DNA of 41,187 nt from Candidatus Uhrbacteria bacterium (GTDB taxonomy: Bacteria; Patescibacteriota; Patescibacteriia; JACQRZ01). The notes beneath the pieces were generated by a model. That model had not been told where the DNA came from and searched no databases. It saw only the letters and a program-made list of their open reading frames with translations. A program made the position numbers and the translations under genes. Each line of letters starts with the position of its first letter. Position 1 is the stretch's first letter. The stretch is taken from positions 1 through 41,187 of the forward strand of contig JACPMJ010000015.1 of the NCBI GenBank assembly GCA_016186045.1, given 5' to 3'. This document shows, piece by piece, positions 1 to 7,426 of the stretch.

Positions 1-39
1 ATGAGCGGCCGACTACACCATGTAGTCGATGCCGCTCAT
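1..39 (-). other. Long two-part hairpin overlapping the stop codon of the first GC-rich ORF
   Basis: ATGAGCGGC (1-9) pairs with GCCGCTCAT (31-39); GACTACA (11-17) pairs with TGTAGTC (21-27). The window edge hides whether a U-tract follows. Confidence 0.7.
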
Positions 40-264
40 GTAAATGGGAACCGGAATTGGCTGTGGCGCGAACTGCACCGGCCCAGGTCGCTGACTCTGT
101 CGCGAGGACAGTTCCAGCGTGTCCCGGGACGGCTTCTTTGCCGCCGCCTGGACAGGATTTTTGACGGCTTCGCGCTCGCGCGCCTGCCGTTCCTTGACCA
201 TGTCCCGGATCCACTCGTCACGGCCGAAACCATAAGAACGGTTCACAAATGGTGACCATCCCAT
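13..264 (-). CDS. Hypothetical GC-rich protein of 83 aa (MGWSPFVNRSYGFGRDEWIRDMV...YMSGIDYMV)
   Basis: Start at 264 is preceded by AAGGAG at good spacing (AAGGAGTTCAGACATG). A consensus promoter lies upstream on the same strand. No family recognised. Confidence 0.6.
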   Translation of the reverse strand: MGWSPFVNRSYGFGRDEWIRDMVKERQAREREAVKNPVQAAAKKPSRDTLELSSRQSQRPGPVQFAPQPIPVPIYMSGIDYMV

Positions 265-335
265 GTCTGAACTCCTTCTGCGCATTGCGCATACGCGGTC
301 GGATAAACCAAACCGCTGTAATCCCACAAACCTTT

Positions 336-403
336 GCTGTTAGCCGATTTCGAGAGAAATACCCCTCAGTTGAAGAGCACCCCTCCCAAAATCGGCCAAC
401 AGC
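336..403 (-). promoter_or_regulatory. Long-range stem in the 5' leader of the 83-aa ORF
   Basis: GCTGTTAGCCGATTT (336-350) and AAATCGGCCAACAGC (389-403) are inverted; 14/15 identical, the odd pair being a G-U wobble in the minus-strand RNA. Confidence 0.55.
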
Positions 404-466
404 CTTTTAAATGATGGATATACAAATGAAATTTCAATTTTCAAATAACGTACTATGATAAAAATA

Positions 467-495
467 AGTATAGCACGGATTCATATTCTTGTCAA
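467..495 (-). promoter_or_regulatory. Sigma70-type promoter
   Basis: Minus strand: TTGACA - 17 nt - TATACT. Confidence 0.75.
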
Positions 496-537
496 GTGGT
501 CACCTGACAAAATATCATAAAACATTATAAATATAAC

Positions 538-571
538 AAAAAAACCGCAATTAATAGACGGTTTTTTGTTT
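538..571 (-). terminator. Rho-independent terminator after tRNA-Lys
   Basis: AAAAAACCG...CGGTTTTTT hairpin with a T-run on the minus strand. Confidence 0.65.
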
Positions 572-581
572 TTAAATTTTC

Positions 582-657
582 TGGTGGGTCGGCTGGGAAT
601 CGAACCCAGAACCATCAGCTTAAGAGGCTGTTGCTCTGCCGATTGAGCTACCGACCC
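582..657 (-). tRNA. tRNA-Lys(CTT), CCA encoded
   Basis: Minus: GGGTCGGTAGCTCAATCGGCAGAGCAACAGCCTCTTAAGCTGATGGTTCTGGGTTCGATTCCCAGCCGACCCACCA. Cloverleaf is complete and the anticodon loop is CTCTTAA. Confidence 0.95.
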
Positions 658-722
658 ATATATATTTATACGGATAATCATACTATCTCTTTCTGAACTT
701 TGCAAGAATTTATCCTCTCAAT

Positions 723-751
723 AAAAAATCCGCCTCTTGTGTAAGACGGAT
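723..751 (-). terminator. Terminator after the lipoprotein gene
   Basis: Minus: ATCCGTCTTACACAAGAGGCGGATTTTTT. Confidence 0.7.
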
Positions 752-765
752 GTCGCGTAAAAAAT

Positions 766-2325
766 TTAGAAAAATACGAGTGTGCCCGCATTGACTGGCG
801 AGTCAAGTAGACGGAGCTGGATATTCGATCGAGTTGAGACCGCCTCAAAATCGGTCAAGGTTACGGCCGCCGCATTGGGAGTTGATTGTTTCAGTCCTAT
901 GGTATCCCCTCTCACGTCCAATGTCACAGATGAACCACTCGAGATGTAAAAAGAGGAGGTGAGTGTGATCTTTTGAGATGATCCACTTGAGATAGTTGCC
1001 GTTCCACTCACTATTTGGTTGGTAGTAGAATCGACAATCTTCACGTTTTGAAGCGTGCCGCCACCACTAGCGCTCAATGCGATAGTTATGTTCGTAAAGC
1101 TCGCATCTTCAAATGGAGCCATCGTGAAGCGGTATCGCGCGAGTAACGCGTTGTTTTGGAGTGTTGCACTCCCTGCCGGAGAGGAAGAATCAAGCGATGC
1201 GGACAGTACGCGGATAGCCAAAGGCATTCCGTTCACCGGCGCGCTCAATGCATGCCGCAATGCACTCCCTGATACACTTCCGACTCCCGTGAAGTCAACA
1301 AGACTCACCATGATCTTATCCATGGGAAGGAGAAGAGCATTACCATCCGGAGAGGTGATATCTCCCTGTATGGTGATGCTTTTCCGCGTATTCCGCACTA
1401 CGGACACGCCACTACCAAACGTCAATGTGATGTCTTTTACATCAGGCGTCAGAGAATTTGTCGCCGTCGATGCGCTCTCAATACCGGGAACCTGCCCAAT
1501 AACCGTAGACCCGTCAACGGCACGGATATTGGTGACATATTTCTGTGATTCGCGGCTATTCACCGTCAGACGAATGGTCGCTGATGTAAGAAGCATATCC
1601 TCTTCCGACGGGCCGGTGATGCCAAAAACGGCTAATGCCGCCTTGAGCGATCCCCATGACACGTTACCTATTGGCGTCTCTCCCGCAGATAACACCGCCT
1701 GCATAAGCGATGGAGGCATCAGAGTCGGAGTTGGGATAGGCGTCGGGGTCGGGGTCGGCGCCACTGTGGGAGTCGGGGTGGGTACCGGTGTCGGCGTTGG
1801 TGTAGGTGTCGGTGTCAAAGCAGAGGTGGGTACCGGCGATGGTGTCGGCGTTTCACTGATCGCCAATCGCATGGTAACATTGACGGCTCGATTCTCGATG
1901 ACCTCCACGGACTGACTCGCCTGCGCGGTCACCTTACCCGATTCGTCTTTTGCCTGAACAAGAAGGACGAGTGGTCCGACTGGCAGATAAGAGTCATAAC
2001 TTTCGGGAATCGTGATGGAGCTCATCGCGACACCAGACGGCCGAGAAACGGACGCCGAGGCGATCAGCGTGTTATCAAGCGTGAACGCCTGAAAAAGAAT
2101 ACTCTCGGTATCCATTGGAATGGTTTGGATGGTTCGCTCTGGCCAATGAATGACCAAGGTCGCATGTCTCACCCATGTCGGTGTGCTGATGATCGAAGGG
2201 AGATCATCAGCGCCATGCACCGGAATCGAGTCGACACTCTTTGCGGTAGTATCCGTTGGTCTGAATGGCAGTGCCACACAGCCGGTGATTGCTATGAACG
2301 CAAGGGGTATACTTTTTCTCAACAT
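766..2325 (-). CDS. Secreted lipoprotein with Thr-Pro linker and beta-rich C-terminal region
   Basis: N-terminal signal with a lipobox-like AITGC; (T/V/A/I)PTP repeat linker; Ser/Thr-rich repeated C-terminal half. Confidence 0.8.
   Translation of the reverse strand: MLRKSIPLAFIAITGCVALPFRPTDTTAKSVDSIPVHGADDLPSIISTPTWVRHATLVIHWPERTIQTIPMDTESILFQAFTLDNTLIASASVSRPSGVAMSSITIPESYDSYLPVGPLVLLVQAKDESGKVTAQASQSVEVIENRAVNVTMRLAISETPTPSPVPTSALTPTPTPTPTPVPTPTPTVAPTPTPTPIPTPTLMPPSLMQAVLSAGETPIGNVSWGSLKAALAVFGITGPSEEDMLLTSATIRLTVNSRESQKYVTNIRAVDGSTVIGQVPGIESASTATNSLTPDVKDITLTFGSGVSVVRNTRKSITIQGDITSPDGNALLLPMDKIMVSLVDFTGVGSVSGSALRHALSAPVNGMPLAIRVLSASLDSSSPAGSATLQNNALLARYRFTMAPFEDASFTNITIALSASGGGTLQNVKIVDSTTNQIVSGTATISSGSSQKITLTSSFYISSGSSVTLDVRGDTIGLKQSTPNAAAVTLTDFEAVSTRSNIQLRLLDSPVNAGTLVFF
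1735..1830 (-). repeat. Degenerate short repeat encoding a PTPTPTP linker
   Basis: Iterated GT(C/A/T)GG(C/G/T)GT-type hexamers on the + strand. Confidence 0.75.
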
Positions 2326-2421
2326 CGAATGATCTCCTCCTTTTCTCCTGTATTTTTCATGTTTTTAAAAAGAACACAATCATGAAGTATCCTATATGAC
2401 AAAAGAAAAGGTGTCAATAGG

Positions 2422-2880
2422 TCATGCCTTTTTTCGCTTCACCGCTGGTATTCCTATGACATCTTTTGGTTCTACTCGTTTGATGCCGGTTGTATCAAAA
2501 TCCTTATCATAAGAAATGATACAGGGATGTTCGCTCATAAGAAGCGCGTTTGAGACCACTAATGCATCAATAAATGCTATCTTACAGCGTTCATACAGCT
2601 CAAGCGCGCCATGGATATTCACTCGCTGAACGATTTTTACATTTCGCATACCTAATATTCCCCGAACAGTTTCATCTATTTCTTTGCGTTCTAGGTGATA
2701 CACACGCTCGCAAATAAGCTCAACCTCCGCGATGACCAATGACGAGGTCCACGCCTCAATATATCCCTCATTGCTGATCCGTTTTAATAAAAGCCGGCAC
2801 TCGCGCGCGCGTTTTGAGTCTTTTGAAATCAACGCCTCCAAAAAAATAGTGGTATCCAAAAAATAGCTTGTCTGTTTCAT
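2422..2880 (-). CDS. PIN-domain toxin (VapC-like)
   Basis: MKQTSYFLDTTIFLEAL...IAEVE...FIDALVVSNAL...ISYDKDFD: the acidic residues of a PIN domain. Directly downstream of an AbrB-like antitoxin. Confidence 0.85.
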   Translation of the reverse strand: MKQTSYFLDTTIFLEALISKDSKRARECRLLLKRISNEGYIEAWTSSLVIAEVELICERVYHLERKEIDETVRGILGMRNVKIVQRVNIHGALELYERCKIAFIDALVVSNALLMSEHPCIISYDKDFDTTGIKRVEPKDVIGIPAVKRKKA

Positions 2881-2894
2881 AGAGTCTCTCATAT

Positions 2895-3128
2895 TTATCG
2901 GTGTCGCGCGGTATGAGAACGCATGCGTTTCAGGCGTTTCAGGCGCCGTGACACACGATCGGCAACATCAAAAAAATCAACGGTCGAGCGCATCAAAACG
3001 CTCTTTTGGCCCAAGAGCGGCTCAAGAATAATTTTTCCCGTCGTGCCAATACTCAAATGATCCCGAAGTTTTTTTGGAATCGTGATCTGACCCTTACTCG
3101 TGACCGTGGCGTGATAGAGAGTATTCAT
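2895..3128 (-). CDS. SpoVT/AbrB-domain antitoxin (VapB-like)
   Basis: MNTLYHATVTSKGQITIPKKLRDHLSIGTTGKIILEP, a swapped-hairpin AbrB motif. Confidence 0.85.
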   Translation of the reverse strand: MNTLYHATVTSKGQITIPKKLRDHLSIGTTGKIILEPLLGQKSVLMRSTVDFFDVADRVSRRLKRLKRMRSHTARHR

Positions 3129-3203
3129 ATATGTAAAGCATACACGAGAAGCGCGTATCATGCAAATGTTGAGCGCATACTAAAAAAACATTACTTTTTA
3201 TTC

Positions 3204-3232
3204 TTTCCTTACTTCTATAAAAAGTAAGGAAA
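3204..3232. promoter_or_regulatory. Perfect inverted repeat upstream of the vapBC-like operon (possible operator)
   Basis: TTTCCTTACTT (3204-3214) / AAGTAAGGAAA (3222-3232). Confidence 0.5.
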
Positions 3233-3313
3233 TATATTTTTAAATGAATTTATTTCATTATAATTACAATGAAAAAAATAAGATACAGAAAATTATCCAC
3301 AGTTTAGCTCTTG

Positions 3314-3342
3314 ACGGATATCCTGCTATGCTGTAGCCTATG
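3314..3342 (+). promoter_or_regulatory. Possible promoter of the GC-rich transcription unit
   Basis: TTGACG - 17 nt - TAGCCT; the -35 is good, the -10 weak. Confidence 0.35.
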
Positions 3343-3380
3343 CACTATCGACGTTTCGGTTTTCAGATTTTGGATGGTGA

Positions 3381-3402
3381 CGTATGCGACGGATCGCGTA
3401 CG
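3381..3402 (+). promoter_or_regulatory. Leader hairpin of the GC-rich unit
   Basis: CGTATGCGA / TCGCGTACG, 9 bp with one wobble, CGGA loop. Confidence 0.5.
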
Positions 3403-3516
3403 CCGAACTCGACAATTCGAAACTTGACAACCTCGTTACCAAAAACATGTGTCCGTACTGAAACGCAGATGTCTCAGAACAGACACACGTACTCAACACA
3501 CAGAAAGGTACGCTCA

Positions 3517-4260
3517 ATGAGCCGTTTGAACCCTCGAGACTACGCAAGTACCACCGTGGACGGCCGCGTCTACGACGGCCGCAGTCAGGCCAATATCCCC
3601 TTCCTGGTGGAGATGTTTCAAAACTTCTCCAACACGGTCTCCAAGGCCAGTGGCCTGCGCAAGAAGCTTCGCCACGACGCGGGCTTCCTGGGCTTCCAGC
3701 GGCCCTCCGTGGACCAGACGTCCGCCGCCAAGGACGCCATCAAGGCGGCCAAGGTGGTGAAGAACGACTGGTACCAGAATCTTCCCCAGCAGACCCAGCA
3801 GGCGCTGGGCACGAACATGTCCGCTCAGGACTCGAGCAAGACCATCCTCACCATGGGCGCCAATCGCGTCCTCGGCCTGGATGCCGTCTTCGGACTCCTG
3901 GACGTGGGGAACGATGCCGCGCTCAAGGTGACGGTGATCAACACCCTCAACAGGATCACCGGCAACAAGACGCGCGTCGACTCCATCCAGGATCGGGACG
4001 TCAAGTCCATGCTGGAAAACCTCGACACGTCGGCGGCGCTCCAGATCCGGGAATACCGGCACTACAACAAACTCCAGCCCAAGCTGGATGAGCTCTGCAA
4101 GAACGTGGGGACCTCCATCGAGTCCTGCATCGACAGCAAGACGCATGGCATTCCCTCGTCCAGCCGCGCTCCCTCCGGCCATCACACCCCCTCGCACTTC
4201 GGTAGCGGCGCTGTCGCTCCCGGCGGCGCGGGTCGTCTCGCGGCCATGCCCGTCAACTAG
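3517..4260 (+). CDS. Hypothetical GC-rich protein of 247 aa (MSRLNPRDYASTTVDGRVYDGRS...RLAAMPVN)
   Basis: ATG preceded by AGAAAGG. In the 60 nt 3901-3960, 19/20 codons end in G/C (36/60 G+C), unlike the surrounding genes. No family recognised. Confidence 0.75.
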   Translation: MSRLNPRDYASTTVDGRVYDGRSQANIPFLVEMFQNFSNTVSKASGLRKKLRHDAGFLGFQRPSVDQTSAAKDAIKAAKVVKNDWYQNLPQQTQQALGTNMSAQDSSKTILTMGANRVLGLDAVFGLLDVGNDAALKVTVINTLNRITGNKTRVDSIQDRDVKSMLENLDTSAALQIREYRHYNKLQPKLDELCKNVGTSIESCIDSKTHGIPSSSRAPSGHHTPSHFGSGAVAPGGAGRLAAMPVN

Positions 4261-4398
4261 CTCACCAGAGCACAAAGACGGGACAACGCTCGCTCTCTCG
4301 AGAGAATGAGCTTCGCTTCAGGCTCGAGGCACGTCCTTGAGCCGGCGGATTTCAATGACGCCTCATCAAGGCTCATGTTCAACCTGCCATACGCTCAT

Positions 4399-4481
4399 CT
4401 GGCTTCCAGGGTAGGGATAAGGGATAAGGAGGAGAGGAAGCCAGAAGGTGTGACAGGTATTATGCGCTGATAAAAAGCGCA
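4399..4481 (+). ncRNA. Structured 3' region or candidate RNA downstream of the GC-rich ORF
   Basis: CTGGCTTCC (4399-4407) / GGAAGCCAG (4436-4444) around a G-rich GGGTAGGGATAAGGGATAAGGAGG loop, then hairpin TGCGCT-gataaaa-AGCGCA (4463-4481). Confidence 0.35.
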
Positions 4482-4554
4482 AGGGTAACGAAGTTGGTCC
4501 ATGTACGTGAGATGAGGCGAACGCGCCATTGTCCGCTACTGGATAAAAGCCAAC

Positions 4555-4597
4555 AGCCGGGTTGACCACCACAAAGGTCCCCGGCTTTACTCTTTTT
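4555..4597 (+). terminator. Rho-independent terminator of the GC-rich unit
   Basis: AGCCGGG-tt-GACC-accacaaa-GGTC-CCCGGCT followed by TTACTCTTTTT. Confidence 0.75.
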
Positions 4598-4613
4598 ACA
4601 GAATCAGCGGCTC

Positions 4614-5888
4614 CTATGAAGGATTCTGTATCGTTCCCATAAATAATATCTCTTGCGTTTGATTATCTCTAATCACAAAGAAGAAGGGACGATTGACCTC
4701 CATGTAGAATATTTGAGCGGGCTCGGCGGATGTTTCTCCAATATCAACACTCGTTACTGCGGCGGCCTCCGTCCCCTCTTCGTTTACATTAACATAGGTT
4801 TTATGTTTAACTTCGCTGATGTTTAAACTATCGCCAATACCAGTTAAATCAGCATTGTTCTGAAATGCTACTCCCATGCCTAATTGAGTCAATAATGGCA
4901 CCAATCCTTTTTCATATTCCATTTTGAATCGTGGAAGCACGATGGTACCCTCTGTCTTTTCGTATTGCTTCATCCAATCGTTCCATGTATTCGCGTCCAG
5001 ATTTTGAACAAAATTATTTAGGTTTTTTGGCAAAAATACAACCATACTCAATCGCTTGTTTTTACCATAGGACAGATTCACACTCTGGAAATCTTTTGTC
5101 TCCAAGTAAGGCATATCTCCATACTGCCGCATGAACGGATGTTTTTTGGAAACACCTTGAGACGTTGTGAATGTCCTATCTTCCGTAAGCGTCTTATCAA
5201 ATGCAGTAGTCCAGCTTCCTTTAAAATATACTGCGTTGATAAGATACATCACCGTATCACTAGGAATCGGCGGAGACACTATGCTTGGTATTTTCCCTTT
5301 GGTATTTTTACTAACCCACGCGTTTATTGTGTCCGCCGCATATGAGTTTGAAAAATCAAGAGTTGAAATTTCCGCGTTAAAATACCTCCCAACGACACTG
5401 ATAAAATCTTTCTTGAAATCTACGCCATTTCGTGCCCACACTGAATTTGCCACCGAAAGTTCTACGTTTGGATCGGGATTTTTCAAGCTATTGATAAGCC
5501 CTAAACTTTCTTGATTCACAGTTGCACTATCTAAATTTTTGAACTGCAACGTTTTCTGCATGGCGTTTTTTGTCTCCCCGTTCGCGCCGTTATAGACCAT
5601 GGACAGAGCTAAAGCAATACTGGAAGGTGAAATAAAAATATTTTTATTCCCCTCTTCTTTGGCGAGTATCTTAATGGAATGAATGCCAAACGTATTATGA
5701 GCGTACGGAATATTTTTAGGAGTCTTGGATTGAGCGGGTTGTTTTGGAATCGGAATCGGATGTGGCGCTGGCGCAGATTTTGACAATGACACTTGCCGAT
5801 TCAAAACAAAATAGCCACCCACTCCAACAATAGCGATGAGCGCGATAATAAATACTATGATGTTTGCAAATCCTTTGTGAGTATTCAT
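4614..5888 (-). CDS. Serpin (serine protease inhibitor) with N-terminal membrane anchor
   Basis: NIFISPSSIALALSMVYNGANGETKNAMQ, INAVYFKGSW, hinge VNEEGTEAAAVTSV, NRPFFFVIRDNQTQEILFMGTI; N-terminal hydrophobic segment IIVFIIALIAIVGVGGYFVL. Confidence 0.95.
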   Translation of the reverse strand: MNTHKGFANIIVFIIALIAIVGVGGYFVLNRQVSLSKSAPAPHPIPIPKQPAQSKTPKNIPYAHNTFGIHSIKILAKEEGNKNIFISPSSIALALSMVYNGANGETKNAMQKTLQFKNLDSATVNQESLGLINSLKNPDPNVELSVANSVWARNGVDFKKDFISVVGRYFNAEISTLDFSNSYAADTINAWVSKNTKGKIPSIVSPPIPSDTVMYLINAVYFKGSWTTAFDKTLTEDRTFTTSQGVSKKHPFMRQYGDMPYLETKDFQSVNLSYGKNKRLSMVVFLPKNLNNFVQNLDANTWNDWMKQYEKTEGTIVLPRFKMEYEKGLVPLLTQLGMGVAFQNNADLTGIGDSLNISEVKHKTYVNVNEEGTEAAAVTSVDIGETSAEPAQIFYMEVNRPFFFVIRDNQTQEILFMGTIQNPS

Positions 5889-5978
5889 ATTTAGTTATGT
5901 ATGAGTCAATAATTTTTAATTGTATGATTAAAAAAAAATTTCTTCCAAAAAATATAAAACCACTTGCAATTTCCGTAC

Positions 5979-6053
5979 TGGTGCCCCCGGAGGGAATCGA
6001 ACCCCCATCTACGGTTCCGAAGACCGTCGTTTTATCCATTAAACTACAAGGGC
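5979..6053 (-). tRNA. tRNA-Arg(TCG), CCA encoded
   Basis: Minus: GCCCTTGTAGTTTAATGGATAAAACGACGGTCTTCGGAACCGTAGATGGGGGTTCGATTCCCTCCGGGGGCACCA; anticodon loop CTTCGGA. Confidence 0.95.
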
Positions 6054-6126
6054 ATGTGTCTATGCGTAGTATAGCGAATAGCATACATAAAGCAACCGCC
6101 CATGAGGCGGCTGTTTTATTCTTGTC

Positions 6127-6147
6127 ATTCCCAACTTGATTGGGAAT
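6127..6147. repeat. Palindromic REP-like element
   Basis: ATTCCCAA-cttga-TTGGGAAT within TGTCATTCCCAACTTGATTGGGAATCCA; a related element is at 36407-36457. Confidence 0.5.
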
Positions 6148-6171
6148 CCAGTATTTTTTTTGACCGTCAGT

Positions 6172-7209
6172 TTATCTTTTTTTCATATCATCCAAGTACG
6201 TATGAAGCTCTTCTTCCGATATTTCACCGCGCGCATGGAGATCCGTGAGACTGCGCTCCAGCGGAATCATGCCAATCTCACTGTTTATCTGAATCAAGGC
6301 CGGTATCTGTTCTATCTTATTATCCCGAATAAGCGTGGCAATCGCAGGCGTATTGATAAGCACCTCGCGCGCCGCTACTCGCCCACCGTTTTGTGCACGA
6401 ATAAGTTTTTGAGAAATAATTCCGCGTAATGTCAGTGCGAGCTGACCGCGAATTTGATCCTGCTGTCCCTCTGGAAACATATCTATGATACGATGAATAG
6501 TCTGCGCCGCGTTGCCGGTATGGAGCGTGGAAAATACGAGATGCCCGGTCTCCGCGAGCGTCATCACGGTCGCCATGGTCTCATGGTCGCGAATTTCGCC
6601 TACCATAATCACATTGGGATCATGGCGTACCACATGTTTGAGCGCGTCTGAAAATGAGAGAAAATCTTGTCCCAGCTCCCTCTGTTTGATATATGATTTT
6701 TCTGATGGAAAGATAAACTCAATAGGATCCTCAAAGGTAATGATGTGTTCTGCTCTGTTTTTATTGATGTGATCTATCATCGCGGCAAGCGTGGTGGACT
6801 TCCCCTGCCCTGTCTGGCCGGTAATTAGCACGAGTCCGGATTTTGCTTGCGTAAAATGACCGGCATGCTCCGCGAGTCCCAGCGCATCCACGTTCGGAAT
6901 GTCTTTTTGGATTCTTCGCGCGACAAGACTGTCATTTCCTTTTTCCAAAAACATACTCACGCGAAAACGATTCTCATCATCCATCTGGCACGCGAAATCA
7001 AGCTCTTTTGTTTTTTGGAGAGCCTCTTTTTTTTGTTCATCGAGTAACGCGTATGCCAATACCTGAATATCCTCACTTGAAAGTACGGGAAATTGCTCTT
7101 GTTCGCTCAAAACACCCTGTATGCGAAATACCGGACGTTTACCCGCAATAAGATGAATATCAGAACCGTTGAGCTCGGAAAGAGTGCGAAAAATGTCGTA
7201 AATATGCAT
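6172..7209 (-). CDS. pilT: Type IV pilus retraction ATPase PilT
   Basis: Walker A GQTGQGKSTT, IITFEDPIEFIF, GEIRDHETM, HLVFSTLHTGNA; start set at MHIYDIFRTLSELNGSDIHL. Confidence 0.92.
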   Translation of the reverse strand: MHIYDIFRTLSELNGSDIHLIAGKRPVFRIQGVLSEQEQFPVLSSEDIQVLAYALLDEQKKEALQKTKELDFACQMDDENRFRVSMFLEKGNDSLVARRIQKDIPNVDALGLAEHAGHFTQAKSGLVLITGQTGQGKSTTLAAMIDHINKNRAEHIITFEDPIEFIFPSEKSYIKQRELGQDFLSFSDALKHVVRHDPNVIMVGEIRDHETMATVMTLAETGHLVFSTLHTGNAAQTIHRIIDMFPEGQQDQIRGQLALTLRGIISQKLIRAQNGGRVAAREVLINTPAIATLIRDNKIEQIPALIQINSEIGMIPLERSLTDLHARGEISEEELHTYLDDMKKR

Positions 7210-7384
7210 ACTTTTCTTTATAGTATCAATACGCCCAGTATAGCATATTTTCCCGATTTTGTCAATGGGATCACCTAAATCATATTTTCCTATGCTATGC
7301 CCCGTCAAAAGAAAAAAGTTATCAACAAAACCTCCCTATATCATACCCCCAAAGTATGTTAAAATCTTCTTGCTAATAACAATA

Positions 7385-7402
7385 CGCCTCAATATATAGG
7401 CG
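7385..7402. promoter_or_regulatory. Putative NrdR-box-like palindrome upstream of nrdA
   Basis: CGCCTCAATATATAGGCG contains CAATATATAG, matching the CWATATATWG core of NrdR boxes. Confidence 0.4.
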
Positions 7403-7426
7403 ACCCGCTTACCTATCTGTAATCCT

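Noticed and set aside
1-255. Plus-strand ORF of 84 aa (MSGRLHHVVDAAHVNGN...)
   Set aside because: Antisense to the 83-aa minus-strand ORF, which has the consensus promoter and AAGGAG site. GC-rich DNA opens shadow frames.
481-705. Minus-strand ORF of 74 aa (MQSSERDSMIIRINIYGSVAQSAEQQPLKLMVLGSIPSRPT)
   Set aside because: It is the translation of the tRNA-Lys gene; a classic false ORF.
1735-1830. Possible CRISPR-like or minisatellite array
   Set aside because: Short degenerate hexamer-type repeats explained by the PTPTP-encoding linker; no spacers.
1055-1915. Plus-strand ORF of 286 aa with GVGVGVGV repeats
   Set aside because: Mirror of the Thr-Pro linker of the lipoprotein on the minus strand, which has signal peptide, lipobox and terminator.
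3514-4275. Minus-strand ORF of 253 aa opposite the GC-rich gene
   Set aside because: Val/His/Gly/Arg-rich composition typical of a shadow frame of a high-GC3 gene; the plus strand has the RBS and downstream terminator.
5716-6139. ORFs on both strands around 5864-6139
   Set aside because: They span tRNA-Arg(TCG) (e.g. VPPEGIEPPSTVPKTVVLSIKLQGH) and have no protein support.
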